Position numbers and translations under genes: made by a program
Shown here: positions 25,525 through 34,693 of the stretch, in pieces
Numbering within the stretch: the stretch's first letter is position 1
How the letters are laid out: each line of letters starts with the position of its first letter
From: Vibrio ziniensis
GTDB lineage: Bacteria; Pseudomonadota; Gammaproteobacteria; Enterobacterales; Vibrionaceae
Assembly: GCF_011064285.1 (NCBI RefSeq)
Contig: NZ_CP049332.1
Location: forward strand, 310,001 to 374,000
Direction: 5' to 3'
DNA: 64,000 bases
Notes under the pieces: generated by a model
Told to the model about the DNA's origin: nothing
The model's database searches: none
What the model saw: the letters and a program-made list of their open reading frames with translations, nothing else

Positions 25525-26462
25525 TTCACAGCCATGGCCTGTTTTTCGATTGCTACTGATTGCTGGAAACCTGAAACGAGCCAATCTTGCAGCGTATCTA
25601 GCATAGGGTTATCACTCTGCTTTGGATACAAAAAGTAATAGCTATGGCCTGAAAGTACCGTTTGATCAAATGGCTTTATGAGGCGATGCATTGCAAGATC
25701 TTGCTCAGCGAGAGTGATGTCACCCACTGCAATACCAAACCCTTGCTGAGCAGCGTTCATGGTTTGATCCAGTGTAGAAAAATGCTGATTACTTTTACTA
25801 AACAACTCTTTTTTATCCATATGGTTTAACCACAGTTTCCAGTCACTTTGCTCCGTATTGGCGTGCAACCAAGTTAATCTAGGCAGATCGTCTAACACTA
25901 GCTGCTGCCCTAAATCGTTAAGTAACTCCGGACGACAAATCGGCGTTAAGCGTTCTTCAAATAATTGATGACTCACTACCGAAGGAAGCTTGGGTGCTTT
26001 GCTGTACATAATCACTGCATCAAACAAATTAAAGTTCGGCTCTAAGTGATGCTTAATGGTTGAGGTCAGCTCCACATCAATATCTGGATGAGCATCCTGA
26101 AACGCCATAAGCCTTGGTAGCAACCAAGAGGTCACACAGCTAGGTGCATTAAGTTTAATGGTGGAAGGCGTTGACGAGACTTCTTCAATAGCAACACACA
26201 GGCGATGCAGCACATCTTCCGCGTGTGGAATGAATTTCAAGCCTTGCTGAGTCAGTGACAAACCTCTCGCATGACGAAAAAACAGTTTCACCCCTAACAG
26301 CTCTTCCAATGAAAGAATTTGTCGGCTGATCGCTCCCTGAGTGAGGTTCAGAGCATTCGCTGCTTTAGTAAAGTTCAAGTGTTCTGCGGTCGCCAGAAAG
26401 GCTTGCAACGTTTTCGTCGATGGAAGATGCACACCACACCTCAAGCTATGAATTTTAATCAT
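25521..26462 (-). CDS. LysR-family regulator (GcvA-like)
   Basis: About 313 residues. The helix-turn-helix AFLATAEHLNFTKAANAL with LTQGAISRQILSLEELLGV and the wing KLFFRHARGLSLTQQG match the GcvA/AmpR group. I take the ATG at 26462 as the start; a longer frame from 26519 adds a basic, low-complexity stretch and would run into the divergent gene's leader. It is divergent from the HisC-like/binding-protein pair, which it probably regulates. Confidence 0.85.
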   Translation of the reverse strand: MIKIHSLRCGVHLPSTKTLQAFLATAEHLNFTKAANALNLTQGAISRQILSLEELLGVKLFFRHARGLSLTQQGLKFIPHAEDVLHRLCVAIEEVSSTPSTIKLNAPSCVTSWLLPRLMAFQDAHPDIDVELTSTIKHHLEPNFNLFDAVIMYSKAPKLPSVVSHQLFEERLTPICRPELLNDLGQQLVLDDLPRLTWLHANTEQSDWKLWLNHMDKKELFSKSNQHFSTLDQTMNAAQQGFGIAVGDITLAEQDLAMHRLIKPFDQTVLSGHSYYFLYPKQSDNPMLDTLQDWLVSGFQQSVAIEKQAMAVN

Positions 26463-26615
26463 GGCTAGTATGTGTTTATTTCGATTCTTTTTACAAATTC
26501 TTTTTGATTGAATAATCAAAACAAAGAACGAATTGCAAATAAAAACAAATTAAATGCAATTAAACGAATAAAAAATCATGTTGTGCGACTAACTAGCACT
26601 AACGAGAGGTCAGTC

Positions 26616-27689
26616 ATGTCTTCACTAGCAGCGTCATTGGTTCCAGAGGTCATAAAAAAATTAATACCTTATCAATCCGCAAGACGTATCGGTGGTTCAG
26701 GTAGAGTGTGGCTAAACGCCAACGAACTTGAGTTCCCAATTCATTTCGACAATCAGGCGAAGAGCTATAACCGCTATCCTGATTTTCTTCCTCATGATGT
26801 TGCTTCTGCCTATCAAAAATACGCAGGCGTAGAAACACCTGTGCTCGCCGTTCGTGGTGCAGATGAAGCAATCGACCTATTGATTCGTACCTTCTGTCAG
26901 CCAGGCAAAGACAAGATTGTTGTTTGCCCTCCGACTTATGCCATGTATGAGTTCTGTGCGGATGCACTTGCAATGGAAACCATTAAGGTGCCACTCGTTG
27001 GTGATGCTTTCGATTTGGATAGCCAAGGTGTCATTCAAGCGGCAAAAGAGGCGAATTTGGTCTTTTTATGCTCGCCAAACAACCCAACAGGCAACCTCAT
27101 CTCACAAGCTGAGATCATCAAAGTATTAGAAGGCACACAGGATGATGCCATCGTCGTAGTCGACGAAGCCTATATCGAATTTGAATTGGCACAGAATGCG
27201 GCGAGTTTAATTGCTCAATATCCAAACTTAGTGGTTATCCGCACCCTATCGAAAGCTTTTGGCTTGGCTGCGGTTCGCTGCGGTTTCATCCTAGCAGATA
27301 AAAGTGTGATGGATTTCGTCGCAAAACTTATCCCACCTTACCCAATGCCAGATTCAAGCGCGACGGTCGTATTAGCGGCGCTGTCTGAAACAGGTTTAAA
27401 GCAGGTAGAAGAGAATACCCAAACTCTTATCAGTACTCGTGACTGGTTCATCGGTGAGCTTAAAAACTTACCTTGCATTGCTCACGTTTACCCGTCATCC
27501 ACCAATTTCGTGTTAGTACGTACACATTCAGGTGAAGACCTGTTTGCGTATCTTCTAAAGCACGGTATTGTGACTCGCAATCAAAGTCACGATCCTGCAC
27601 TTAGAAACTGCGTACGAATCACTATCGGTAGCCAATCGAGCATGGAAGAAGTGATCAGTGTGCTCCGCAGTTACCCAACGCAATCGTAG
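26616..27689 (+). CDS. Histidinol-phosphate-type aminotransferase (HisC family, second copy type)
   Basis: 357 residues from the ATG at 26616, chosen for the GAGAGGT ribosome-binding site; a frame from 26508 is longer but lacks one. PLP features: AVRGADEAIDLLIRTF, CSPNNPTGN, VVDEAYIEF and the Schiff-base Lys in RTLSKAFGLAAVRCGF. It is not within a his operon. Followed by an amino-acid binding protein and divergent from a LysR gene, it may act on an imported amino acid (aromatic or basic) rather than in histidine synthesis. Confidence 0.85.
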   Translation: MSSLAASLVPEVIKKLIPYQSARRIGGSGRVWLNANELEFPIHFDNQAKSYNRYPDFLPHDVASAYQKYAGVETPVLAVRGADEAIDLLIRTFCQPGKDKIVVCPPTYAMYEFCADALAMETIKVPLVGDAFDLDSQGVIQAAKEANLVFLCSPNNPTGNLISQAEIIKVLEGTQDDAIVVVDEAYIEFELAQNAASLIAQYPNLVVIRTLSKAFGLAAVRCGFILADKSVMDFVAKLIPPYPMPDSSATVVLAALSETGLKQVEENTQTLISTRDWFIGELKNLPCIAHVYPSSTNFVLVRTHSGEDLFAYLLKHGIVTRNQSHDPALRNCVRITIGSQSSMEEVISVLRSYPTQS

Positions 27690-27714
27690 ATAATTTATTA
27701 AAAGGAATTAACCA

Positions 27715-28488
27715 ATGAAAAAATTAGCTTTAGGTTTAGCTTGTTGTGCGGCACTGTTCGGTTCAGCAGCATTTGCAAAAGAAGTACGTCTTGCTTCTGA
27801 CTTTACCTACCCTCCATTCAACTATAAGAATGCGGAAGGTACGCCTGTAGGTTTCGACATTGAAATCGCAGATGCGCTATGTGCTCAAGCAAAACTAGAG
27901 TGTACTTGGGTTGCACAAAGTTGGGATGCGCTTATCCCTAGCCTGTTAGCGCGTAAATCAGACGTGATCATGGCTTCAATGCGTATCACCGAAGACCGTA
28001 AGAAAAAAGTTCTATTCACTAACAAATACTACCAAACGCCAGCTCGCTTCGTGGCAGCTAAACAAGCCGGTTTTGCAATTGATGAAGCCGGTATGAAAGG
28101 TAAAGTGATTGGTGTTCAACAAGGCACGATTCACGATCGTTACGTGACTGACAAATTCGGAGCAGTGGCTGAAATCAAACGTTACACAGGTCAGGATGAA
28201 GTGTACATCGACATGCAAAATGGTCGTTTAGACGCAACGTTCGGTAACGCAGATCAGCTATCTCTGGCTTTCCTAGACAAAGCTGAAGGCAAAGGTTTTG
28301 AGTTCAAAGGTCAGGCAGTAACTGATAAAGCGTATATCGGCGAAGGCACTGCACTAGCACTACGCATGCAAGACAAAGATTTGGCTGAGAAATTTAACCA
28401 AGCGATCGTAGAAATTCGCCAAAACGGTACTTACGACAAGATTGCTGCGAAATACTTCACTTTCGACATCTACGGTGAAAACCTTTAA
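27715..28488 (+). CDS. Periplasmic basic-amino-acid-binding protein (ArgT/ArtI type)
   Basis: 257 residues with a signal peptide cut after AAFAKE and the SBP family-3 fold: VRLASDFTYPPFNYKNAEGTPVGFDIEIADALC, SWDALIPSLLARKSDVIMASMRITEDRKKKV and GVQQGTIHDRYV. Homologs bind lysine, arginine, ornithine or histidine. It is 25 bp after the aminotransferase gene and has its own terminator. No permease or ATPase genes are nearby, so it is an orphan binding protein that must share a transporter or serve as a sensor. Confidence 0.9.
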   Translation: MKKLALGLACCAALFGSAAFAKEVRLASDFTYPPFNYKNAEGTPVGFDIEIADALCAQAKLECTWVAQSWDALIPSLLARKSDVIMASMRITEDRKKKVLFTNKYYQTPARFVAAKQAGFAIDEAGMKGKVIGVQQGTIHDRYVTDKFGAVAEIKRYTGQDEVYIDMQNGRLDATFGNADQLSLAFLDKAEGKGFEFKGQAVTDKAYIGEGTALALRMQDKDLAEKFNQAIVEIRQNGTYDKIAAKYFTFDIYGENL

Positions 28489-28525
28489 TTGAGTTCACCC
28501 TCATTAGACATGATTAAGTGAAAAT

Positions 28526-28555
28526 AAAGCCGGCGACCATGCCGGCTTTGTTGTT
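28526..28555 (+). terminator. Terminator after the amino-acid-binding-protein gene
   Basis: AAAGCCGGC (28526-28534) pairs with GCCGGCTTT (28541-28549), followed by GTTGTT. The stem is perfect; the T tract is short. Confidence 0.8.
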
Positions 28556-28640
28556 ACTAACGCCCTATCCATTCCAGAACTCATTTGCTTTTCTCCCGAG
28601 TACCACTCTTAAATAAAAAATGAGATTTACATCACACCTA

Positions 28641-28688
28641 TTTACTTAGCGTGCTAACTAAATTATATTGCTTAGCACGCTAAGTAAA
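28641..28688. promoter_or_regulatory. MarR-type operator pair upstream of the regulator gene
   Basis: Perfect 17-bp inverted arms at 28641-28657 and 28672-28688 with a 14-bp spacer. Each arm contains its own dyad, TTAGC-N2-GCTAA (28646-28657 and 28672-28683), so there are two MarR sites 26 bp apart. A TATATT element lies between them. Such placement, just before the MarR gene, implies autorepression. Confidence 0.82.
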
Positions 28689-28700
28689 TAAGAGTTAATC

Positions 28701-29174
28701 ATGGTGCACGACGTAGCAAGCCTCAAAGAATTGTCTCTCGCAGAGCAGTTAGCTCGCGTATCACGCCTTTGGAAAATGGTGGCAGATCGCGAATTAGCTC
28801 CGCTCGGTCTTACACACCCACGCTGGACTGCCTTATGGAAACTAAGACGTCTAGGTGACAACGTAAGTCAGAAGAGTCTCGCTGAAGCGCTTGAAATTGA
28901 ACTGCCATCATTAATGCGCACTTTAAATCAATTAGAAGAGCAATCTCTCGTCACTCGTTATAGCTGTAAAAGTGACAAACGCGCTCGAATCGTACGATTG
29001 ACCGAAGACGGAAAATCTCTGCTCAAACAGATGGAAGAAAAAATCGTCGAAGTCCGCAGTCAGATACTGAATAACATCTGTGATGAAGAGATAAAGATGC
29101 TTTCATCGATACTCGACAGAGTCTCACAAAGCGCGCTTGAAGCACTTAGTCAAAAGTCAGAAACCTTAGAATAA
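28701..29174 (+). CDS. MarR-family regulator (SlyA-like)
   Basis: 157 residues with the MarR winged helix: LGLTHPRWTALWKLRRLGDNVSQKSLAEALEIELPSLMRTLNQLEEQSLV and the wing YSCKSDKRARIVRLTEDG. It is the first gene of a three-gene operon with an HlyD-like fusion protein and a DUF2955 membrane protein, an arrangement typical of efflux systems derepressed by a toxic ligand. The double dyad 13 bp upstream is its likely operator. Confidence 0.92.
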   Translation: MVHDVASLKELSLAEQLARVSRLWKMVADRELAPLGLTHPRWTALWKLRRLGDNVSQKSLAEALEIELPSLMRTLNQLEEQSLVTRYSCKSDKRARIVRLTEDGKSLLKQMEEKIVEVRSQILNNICDEEIKMLSSILDRVSQSALEALSQKSETLE

Positions 29175-29191
29175 AAGAGAAGTTTTAAATC

Positions 29192-30250
29192 ATGACCCCA
29201 GATCAAAAATTCGCTCGCTGGATTAAATACTCCTGCTTCGGGTTTGTCTTTGTGTTCGCCTATTTTCTCGTAGCGGACCTTGCGATGCCATTGACACCTC
29301 AAGCAATGGCAACCCGTGTCGTCACCAAAATCGCCCCTCAAGTAGGCGGTCAAATTGCCAACGTCTATGTCAAAAACAACCAAGCCGTGCATAAAGGTGA
29401 TGTACTGTTTGAAATCACCCCTGAAACTTACCAACTAGCGGTTGAACAAGCTGAACTCAATCTCAAGCAGGTAATGCAAAACAACGATCAGCTCGACGCA
29501 TCCATTGCCGCTGCACAAGCAGACTTAAAAGCGAGCGTTATCGTTGCAGAACAAAAACATCGCGAAGCAAACCGTCTGAATACTCTTTTCCTTCGCAACG
29601 GCACATCACAGCAGTTAAAAGATGATGCGCAAAGTGCAGCAGTTGCCGCACAAGCAAATGTATCGGCTGCACAAGCTCGTTTAAAGCAGCTGCAGGTTAA
29701 TCGTGGTGATGTAGATAATAACAACGTCAGTATTCGTGTGGCACAAAACCAGTTAGATAAAGCAAAGTTAAATCTTTCATACACACGTGTTGTTGCTGAG
29801 CACAATGGTATTGTCACTAACCTACAATTGGAAAACGGTACTTACGCGAGTGCTGGCAGCCCACTAGTAGCGCTAGTGGCTGATGAAGTAGATGTGATTG
29901 CTGATTTCCGTGAAAAAAGCTTACGTCACTTTGCATCAGACAGCCGCGCGTTAATTGCTTTCGATAGCAAACCGGGGCAAGTGTTTGAAGCTCAGCTCAG
30001 CACATTAGACGCAGGTGTGAGTGCAGGTCAGTTCGCCGCTGACGGTAGTCTAGCGACACCAACTACCTCAAGCCGCTGGGTTCGTGATGCACAACGTATG
30101 CGCGTTCACTTAGCGATTGATAATAATCTAGTAGAGCAATTGCCTTCTGGCGCACGTGCGACGGTACAGTTGATTCCAGAAAACTCACTCTTTGCATTAC
30201 TAGCGAGAGCACAAATCCACTTCCTTAGTGCACTCCACTATATCTATTAA
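29192..30250 (+). CDS. HlyD/EmrA-type membrane fusion protein
   Basis: 352 residues. An N-terminal membrane anchor at about 11-30, the lipoyl-like half VVTKIAPQVGGQIANVYVKNNQAVHKGDVLFEI, a long alpha-hairpin (about 85-180) and the second lipoyl half with VVAEHNGIVTNLQLENGTYASAG. It bridges an inner-membrane exporter to an outer-membrane channel. It follows the MarR gene by 17 bp and precedes the DUF2955 protein by 12 bp; the likely pump is that protein. Substrate unknown, perhaps aromatic acids as for AaeA. Confidence 0.9.
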   Translation: MTPDQKFARWIKYSCFGFVFVFAYFLVADLAMPLTPQAMATRVVTKIAPQVGGQIANVYVKNNQAVHKGDVLFEITPETYQLAVEQAELNLKQVMQNNDQLDASIAAAQADLKASVIVAEQKHREANRLNTLFLRNGTSQQLKDDAQSAAVAAQANVSAAQARLKQLQVNRGDVDNNNVSIRVAQNQLDKAKLNLSYTRVVAEHNGIVTNLQLENGTYASAGSPLVALVADEVDVIADFREKSLRHFASDSRALIAFDSKPGQVFEAQLSTLDAGVSAGQFAADGSLATPTTSSRWVRDAQRMRVHLAIDNNLVEQLPSGARATVQLIPENSLFALLARAQIHFLSALHYIY

Positions 30251-30262
30251 TTAGGAGGTGGC

Positions 30263-31306
30263 ATGAGATTATGGGATCACCCACTGTCTGCGAACGACCT
30301 CAGACAGTGCCTGCGTATTGCCACTGGTGCAACTCTTGGTTTTACCATCAGTAAGATCTTTGGCTGGGATAACGGTGTATTCTTCACTGTTACACCCATG
30401 CTGCTTTTGGGTATGGTGCCAGTGATGAGCGCTCACGCCGCGCGCCAGCTTGTCGCGGCGGCGGTAGTCTGTGGTTTGGAAATTGGCATTTTGGGAGGAC
30501 TGTTCGGGGCTCATCCGGGCATGATGACTATCATCGCGTTCGGTCTGTTCTTAGTGAAATTTGCTTGTATGTCAAGGGGCAGTCTGTTTTTGTTTGGCGC
30601 AAACAGCATCATTAGTTTGAGTATCATGCTGCACTTTGCCAGCTACCCAACGACAGACATTAACAATTTAGTTTTTACCAACTTACTGGCAAGTGTGCTT
30701 TCCGTTGTCATCGCGTACTTAATGACATTTTTGATTCCCGATGTTGAACAAAGACAGCCACCACCAAGACCAACGGAACCGAAGAAAAGTCATCGCATGC
30801 GCCACGAAGCGATCATGGGAGCGACGATTGCCACCTTGTCATTTATTGTCTTTCAGGTGTTCAATTTAAGTGACTCTCTATCCGCGCAAGCTACAACGGT
30901 ATTGCTGCTTTTTCCTATGAACTGGAATGGCGCTATGGGGTATGCGCGTAAACGTGCGATGGGAACATTGATGGGCGTAACCTTCGGTTTGCTTGGGCAG
31001 ATACTGCTGTATGACTGGTCAGATTTACTACTCTTCGTTGTTCCTCTGCTCTGGATCGGTTCCATGATCTTCAGCTACATGCACGTAAAAGAATCCAGCG
31101 GTTCAGGGGCTGGCTTTGGCGGCTTAACTACGCTTGGGATTTTATTTGGACAGTATCTCTCTCCGGGCGGTGACTTGGTTTACAGTGCTCTTTACCGTGT
31201 AAGCAGCATTCTGTTTGCGATTGTTGTGACACTACTGGTGACTTACTTTGTGCATCGATTATTAAACCGTTTTGAATCAACACGATTCAGCCATGAGATG
31301 GCATAG
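30263..31306 (+). CDS. DUF2955/FUSC-type inner-membrane efflux protein
   Basis: 347 residues with about ten membrane helices in two clusters split by a hydrophilic linker (residues 155-175, EQRQPPPRPTEPKKSH). The start, DLRQCLRIATGATLGFTISKIFGWDNGVFFTVTPMLLLG, resembles AaeB/YccS-family transporters. Paired with an HlyD-type protein it probably exports aromatic acids or other toxic organic compounds. An AGGAGGTGG ribosome-binding site precedes the ATG. It ends the operon with a strong terminator. Confidence 0.85.
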   Translation: MRLWDHPLSANDLRQCLRIATGATLGFTISKIFGWDNGVFFTVTPMLLLGMVPVMSAHAARQLVAAAVVCGLEIGILGGLFGAHPGMMTIIAFGLFLVKFACMSRGSLFLFGANSIISLSIMLHFASYPTTDINNLVFTNLLASVLSVVIAYLMTFLIPDVEQRQPPPRPTEPKKSHRMRHEAIMGATIATLSFIVFQVFNLSDSLSAQATTVLLLFPMNWNGAMGYARKRAMGTLMGVTFGLLGQILLYDWSDLLLFVVPLLWIGSMIFSYMHVKESSGSGAGFGGLTTLGILFGQYLSPGGDLVYSALYRVSSILFAIVVTLLVTYFVHRLLNRFESTRFSHEMA

Positions 31307-31352
31307 TTCGATTATTGAAGACCAGTAAAAAGAAAATTAAATAGATAAAAGG

Positions 31353-31390
31353 CGCCCACGAATACAAAACGTATTCATGGGCGTTTTTTT
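31353..31390 (+). terminator. Terminator of the MarR efflux operon
   Basis: CGCCCA and GAATAC (31353-31365) pair with GTATTC and TGGGCG (31371-31383) with one mismatch, followed by seven Ts. Confidence 0.88.
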
Positions 31391-31404
31391 ATATAGAAGC
31401 GAAC

Positions 31405-31455
31405 TATCTGTTGAAACAAATTATCAGTTGAAACAAATAATCAGTTAAACCCGAA
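31405..31455. repeat. 17-bp direct repeats downstream of the efflux operon
   Basis: TATCTGTTGAAACAAAT (31405-31421), TATCAGTTGAAACAAAT (31422-31438) and a weaker third unit AATCAGTTAAACCCGAA (31439-31455). The first two differ at one base. Confidence 0.88.
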
Positions 31456-31532
31456 AGTCTGTTGGGCAGTTATGCTAATGCTTGAGTTGTGCTAAGGTGC
31501 GGAAAAACAAATCCATAGGATAACTCTCAGCC

Positions 31533-32846
31533 ATGTCTCTACTCGCTCAAAGCTTTATTGATAGCGGTGTTCGCTATACCCCACATACCTTTTCTGTGCC
31601 ACTGGATTACCAACATCCTGATCAGCAAACTATCGAGGTTTTTGCTCGCTCGGTAACATCAGCTCGCGGGGATGATGAACATAAACCTTGGCTTGTTTAT
31701 TTTCAGGGCGGGCCGGGATTTCCTTCTCCTCGTGCCGTGGCAACCAGCGGTTGGATGAAACGTGCACTTCAACAGTTTCGTATTTTGCTGCTCGATCAGC
31801 GCGGCACCGGAAACAGCACCGTCATCAATCATCAGACACTGGCAGGAATGAGCCCTGAGCAACAAGCGCAATATCTAAGTCATTTCAGAGCAGACAACAT
31901 CGTTCGCGATGCAGAGTTTATTCGCCAGCAATGGAACATTGATAAGTGGGCAATTCTAGGTCAAAGCTTTGGTGGTTTCTGTTCGTTAACGTATCTGTCG
32001 CTCTTTCCTGAAAGCTTACTGCGTTCATACATTACTGGCGGTGTGCCTTCGATTTCTCGTCATGCGGACGATGTATATCGTGCCACCTATCAGCGCACAT
32101 TGGATAAAAACGCCGCTTTCTTTGCGCAATTTCCACAAGCACAAGAGCTTTGCCAACGAATCGCCGATCACCTATTAACCCATGAGGTTCTTTTACCAAC
32201 AGGTCAGCGCTTCACGGTTGAACAGTTCCAGCAAATTGGTATTAATTTCGGTGTTAGCGACAGCTTTGTTCCAACCTATTTCACCTTGGAAAACGCCTTT
32301 ATTACCGTAGAAGGTAAAGAGACGCTACGCTACGAGTTTTTGCAATCCATGATGATGGAGCAGAACTTCCAAACCAATCCTATTTATGCACTGTTGCATG
32401 AGTCTATCTACTGTCAGGGGTTTGCATCGCTGTGGTCGGCTCATCGAGTCAGACAAGAGTTTCCTCAATTCAATTATCAAAGCGATCAACCTTTCCTTTT
32501 CACTGGCGAAATGGTTTTTCCTTGGATGTTTGACAGCTACACCAACCTCAAGTCTTTGCAAAAAGCTGCGCAGATATTGGCAGAAAAAAACGATTGGACA
32601 GATCTCTATGACTCCGCGGTACTTGGCAAGAACACCGTACCCGTAAGTTGCGCCGTTTATGCTGACGACATGTTTGTGGAAATGGACATTAGCCGCGAAA
32701 CCCTCAAGCAAATTCCAAACAGCAAAGCATGGATCACTAACCAATACGAGCATAATGGTCTGCGTGCAGACGGTGAACACATTTTGGATACTCTGATTGG
32801 AATGGGTGAACAGACCGCTGCTAACTTAAACCTAGCACTGCTTTAA
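31533..32846 (+). CDS. Peptidase S33-type alpha/beta hydrolase (proline-iminopeptidase-like)
   Basis: 437 residues. HGGP-like oxyanion segment FQGGPGFPSPR, the LLLDQRGTGNST strand, nucleophile elbow WAILGQSFGGFCSLTYL near residue 145, and the family ending NQYEHNGLRADGEHILDTL with the likely catalytic His. The S33 family removes N-terminal proline or other residues; some members act on other amides. No signal peptide, so cytoplasmic. It is a single gene with its own terminator-like hairpin. Confidence 0.87.
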   Translation: MSLLAQSFIDSGVRYTPHTFSVPLDYQHPDQQTIEVFARSVTSARGDDEHKPWLVYFQGGPGFPSPRAVATSGWMKRALQQFRILLLDQRGTGNSTVINHQTLAGMSPEQQAQYLSHFRADNIVRDAEFIRQQWNIDKWAILGQSFGGFCSLTYLSLFPESLLRSYITGGVPSISRHADDVYRATYQRTLDKNAAFFAQFPQAQELCQRIADHLLTHEVLLPTGQRFTVEQFQQIGINFGVSDSFVPTYFTLENAFITVEGKETLRYEFLQSMMMEQNFQTNPIYALLHESIYCQGFASLWSAHRVRQEFPQFNYQSDQPFLFTGEMVFPWMFDSYTNLKSLQKAAQILAEKNDWTDLYDSAVLGKNTVPVSCAVYADDMFVEMDISRETLKQIPNSKAWITNQYEHNGLRADGEHILDTLIGMGEQTAANLNLALL

Positions 32847-32872
32847 TTCTCCACCGCTCATTTACTGCTAAA

Positions 32873-32917
32873 CAAGTGAAGTACTGATTGTTGTCACTTC
32901 ACTTGCTTCTCTGTTTT
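32873..32917 (+). terminator. Probable terminator after the S33 hydrolase gene
   Basis: CAAGTGAAGT (32873-32882) and ACTTCACTTG (32896-32905) are perfect arms, followed by CTTCTCTGTTTT. Confidence 0.65.
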
Positions 32918-33328
32918 AGAGGTTATTAAAACACCTCGTTATTCAAACGATTATCTTTAATGACTTGCCATACGCGATGCCGATACCACTAACTAATTTG
33001 CATATAAAATCACCAAAACGTTATTCATATGATTACCTATTCACCAGCTAATAACTGAACCAATAAGTCCATTTATAAACTTAATATTAGCTAGCATTTT
33101 GCACTCTTTTTACCCCAATTCGCATTTTATGCTCAATAAATATTCACATTTGTTTCTAAATTCTAAATAAATGTTAATAAACAGTAATCTCAACCACCAA
33201 CAAAGTGATCGTGGTCACACTCACAAATTTCACACCCTTATTTGATTTTTGATTTCCTGACTTGACTGATACCCTGCCGCCCACTTCAAAATGAATGTTG
33301 AAGTGCATAACTATAAGGAGTGTTCTCA
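32918..33328 (+). promoter_or_regulatory. Regulatory region of the DAACS symporter gene, with a CRP-like site
   Basis: About 400 bp without a gene. AGTGA-N6-TCACA at 33204-33219 is one mismatch from the CRP consensus TGTGA-N6-TCACA, about 110 bp before the start codon. The remainder is AT-rich, without other clear signals. Carbon-source control of the transporter is plausible. Confidence 0.6.
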
Positions 33329-34624
33329 ATGGATACCAAAAAGCCGTTATCCTTAACCAGCCGAGTTATCATCGGTATGGTCACCGGTATTTTGACCGGG
33401 TTTATCATTCGCGCCCTGTTTGAAGGCAATGGATTCGTCGACGCTTATATCGTCAACGGACTGTTTGAAGTTGGTGGCAAGATCTTCATCGCCAGCTTGA
33501 AAATGCTTGTTGTTCCACTGGTGTTTGTATCACTTGTGTGTGGCACAAGCTCTCTAAAAGACATCACGACTCTAGGTCGTATGGGTGGTAAGACACTTTC
33601 GTTTTATATCATCACCACTGCTGCCGCGATTACACTTGCTCTGTTCATGGGTACTGTTTTCCAACCAGGAGCAGGTGCGGATCTAACCGCTGCCAGCACG
33701 TTCGCTGCAACTGAAGCGCCGTCATTAGGCAAAGTGATCATTGATATGTTCCCAACCAACCCAATCAGCTCGATGGCTGAAGGCAAAACGCTACAAATTA
33801 TCGTATTTGCATTGTTGTTTGGTATCGCTATCAGTGCGGCAGGTGAAGCCGGTGAACGCGTAGCTGCAATGTTCAACGACCTAAATGAAGTCATCATGAA
33901 GCTGGTTGCTTTACTGATGAACATTGCCCCTTATGGCGTGTTTTTCTTAATGGCAAAGCTGTTCACTGGCCTTGGTCTCAGTGCCATTGTGAACTTGGCA
34001 GAGTACTTCCTAGTGCTTTCTGCTGCGCTTCTGATCCACGGTTTAGTGACTTACAGCGTTATGTTGAAAGCTTTCGCAGGTCTAAGCCCAATTACTTTCC
34101 TACGTAAAATGGAAGATGCGGTGATGTTTGCCTTCTCTACGGCATCATCAAACGCAACGATTCCAGTAACCATGGAAACGGCTAAATACCGCTTAGGTGT
34201 GGACAATAAAGTGGCGTCTTTCACGATTCCGCTTGGTGCTACCGTTAACATGGACGGTACAGCGATCATGCAAGGTGTAGCCACAGCGTTCATTGCTCAG
34301 GCATTCAACATCGATCTTACGATGGGTGATTACCTAACCGTTATCCTGACTGCAACGCTGGCTTCTATCGGTACTGCTGGTGTTCCGGGCGTCGGTCTGA
34401 TCATGCTGGCGATGGTTCTGAACCAAGTCGGTCTGCCATTAGAAGGTATTGCTTTGATCATGGGTGTTGACCGTCTGCTTGATATGATTCGTACTGCGGT
34501 AAACATTACAGGCGACTGTTGTGTTAGTTGTATCGTTGCGAAATCTGAAAATGCATTAGACATCGATAGATTTAATGACCCATATGCTGGCGAAAAAGAA
34601 GAAGAAGTTCATCTTCATAAATAA
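33329..34624 (+). CDS. Dicarboxylate/amino-acid:cation symporter (DAACS family)
   Basis: 431 residues from the ATG at 33329, eight bases after AAGGAG; a GTG at 33320 inside the ribosome-binding region is not the start. Family hallmarks: FSTASSNATIPVTMETAK (the SSxATxP hairpin), then GATVNMDGTAIMQGVATAFIAQAF, with NMDGT for substrate binding, and VDRLLDMIRTAVNITGD near the end. It imports glutamate, aspartate or C4-dicarboxylates with Na+ or H+. It converges on the DcuRS-like two-component genes, which may control it. Confidence 0.93.
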   Translation: MDTKKPLSLTSRVIIGMVTGILTGFIIRALFEGNGFVDAYIVNGLFEVGGKIFIASLKMLVVPLVFVSLVCGTSSLKDITTLGRMGGKTLSFYIITTAAAITLALFMGTVFQPGAGADLTAASTFAATEAPSLGKVIIDMFPTNPISSMAEGKTLQIIVFALLFGIAISAAGEAGERVAAMFNDLNEVIMKLVALLMNIAPYGVFFLMAKLFTGLGLSAIVNLAEYFLVLSAALLIHGLVTYSVMLKAFAGLSPITFLRKMEDAVMFAFSTASSNATIPVTMETAKYRLGVDNKVASFTIPLGATVNMDGTAIMQGVATAFIAQAFNIDLTMGDYLTVILTATLASIGTAGVPGVGLIMLAMVLNQVGLPLEGIALIMGVDRLLDMIRTAVNITGDCCVSCIVAKSENALDIDRFNDPYAGEKEEEVHLHK

Positions 34625-34641
34625 GCTTGAGTAAAAATTGG

Positions 34642-34676
34642 AAGCCCCAAGTTGCTACTGCACTTGGGGCTTTTGT
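34642..34676 (+). terminator. Terminator between the symporter and response-regulator genes
   Basis: AAGCCCCAAG pairs with CTTGGGGCTT, followed by TTTTGT. It lies between converging genes and could serve both. Confidence 0.85.
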
Positions 34677-34693
34677 ATAAATGACTTTTTGTT

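Noticed and set aside
32325..32780. A 151-codon minus-strand frame
   Set aside because: It is antisense to the S33 hydrolase and lacks a ribosome-binding site.
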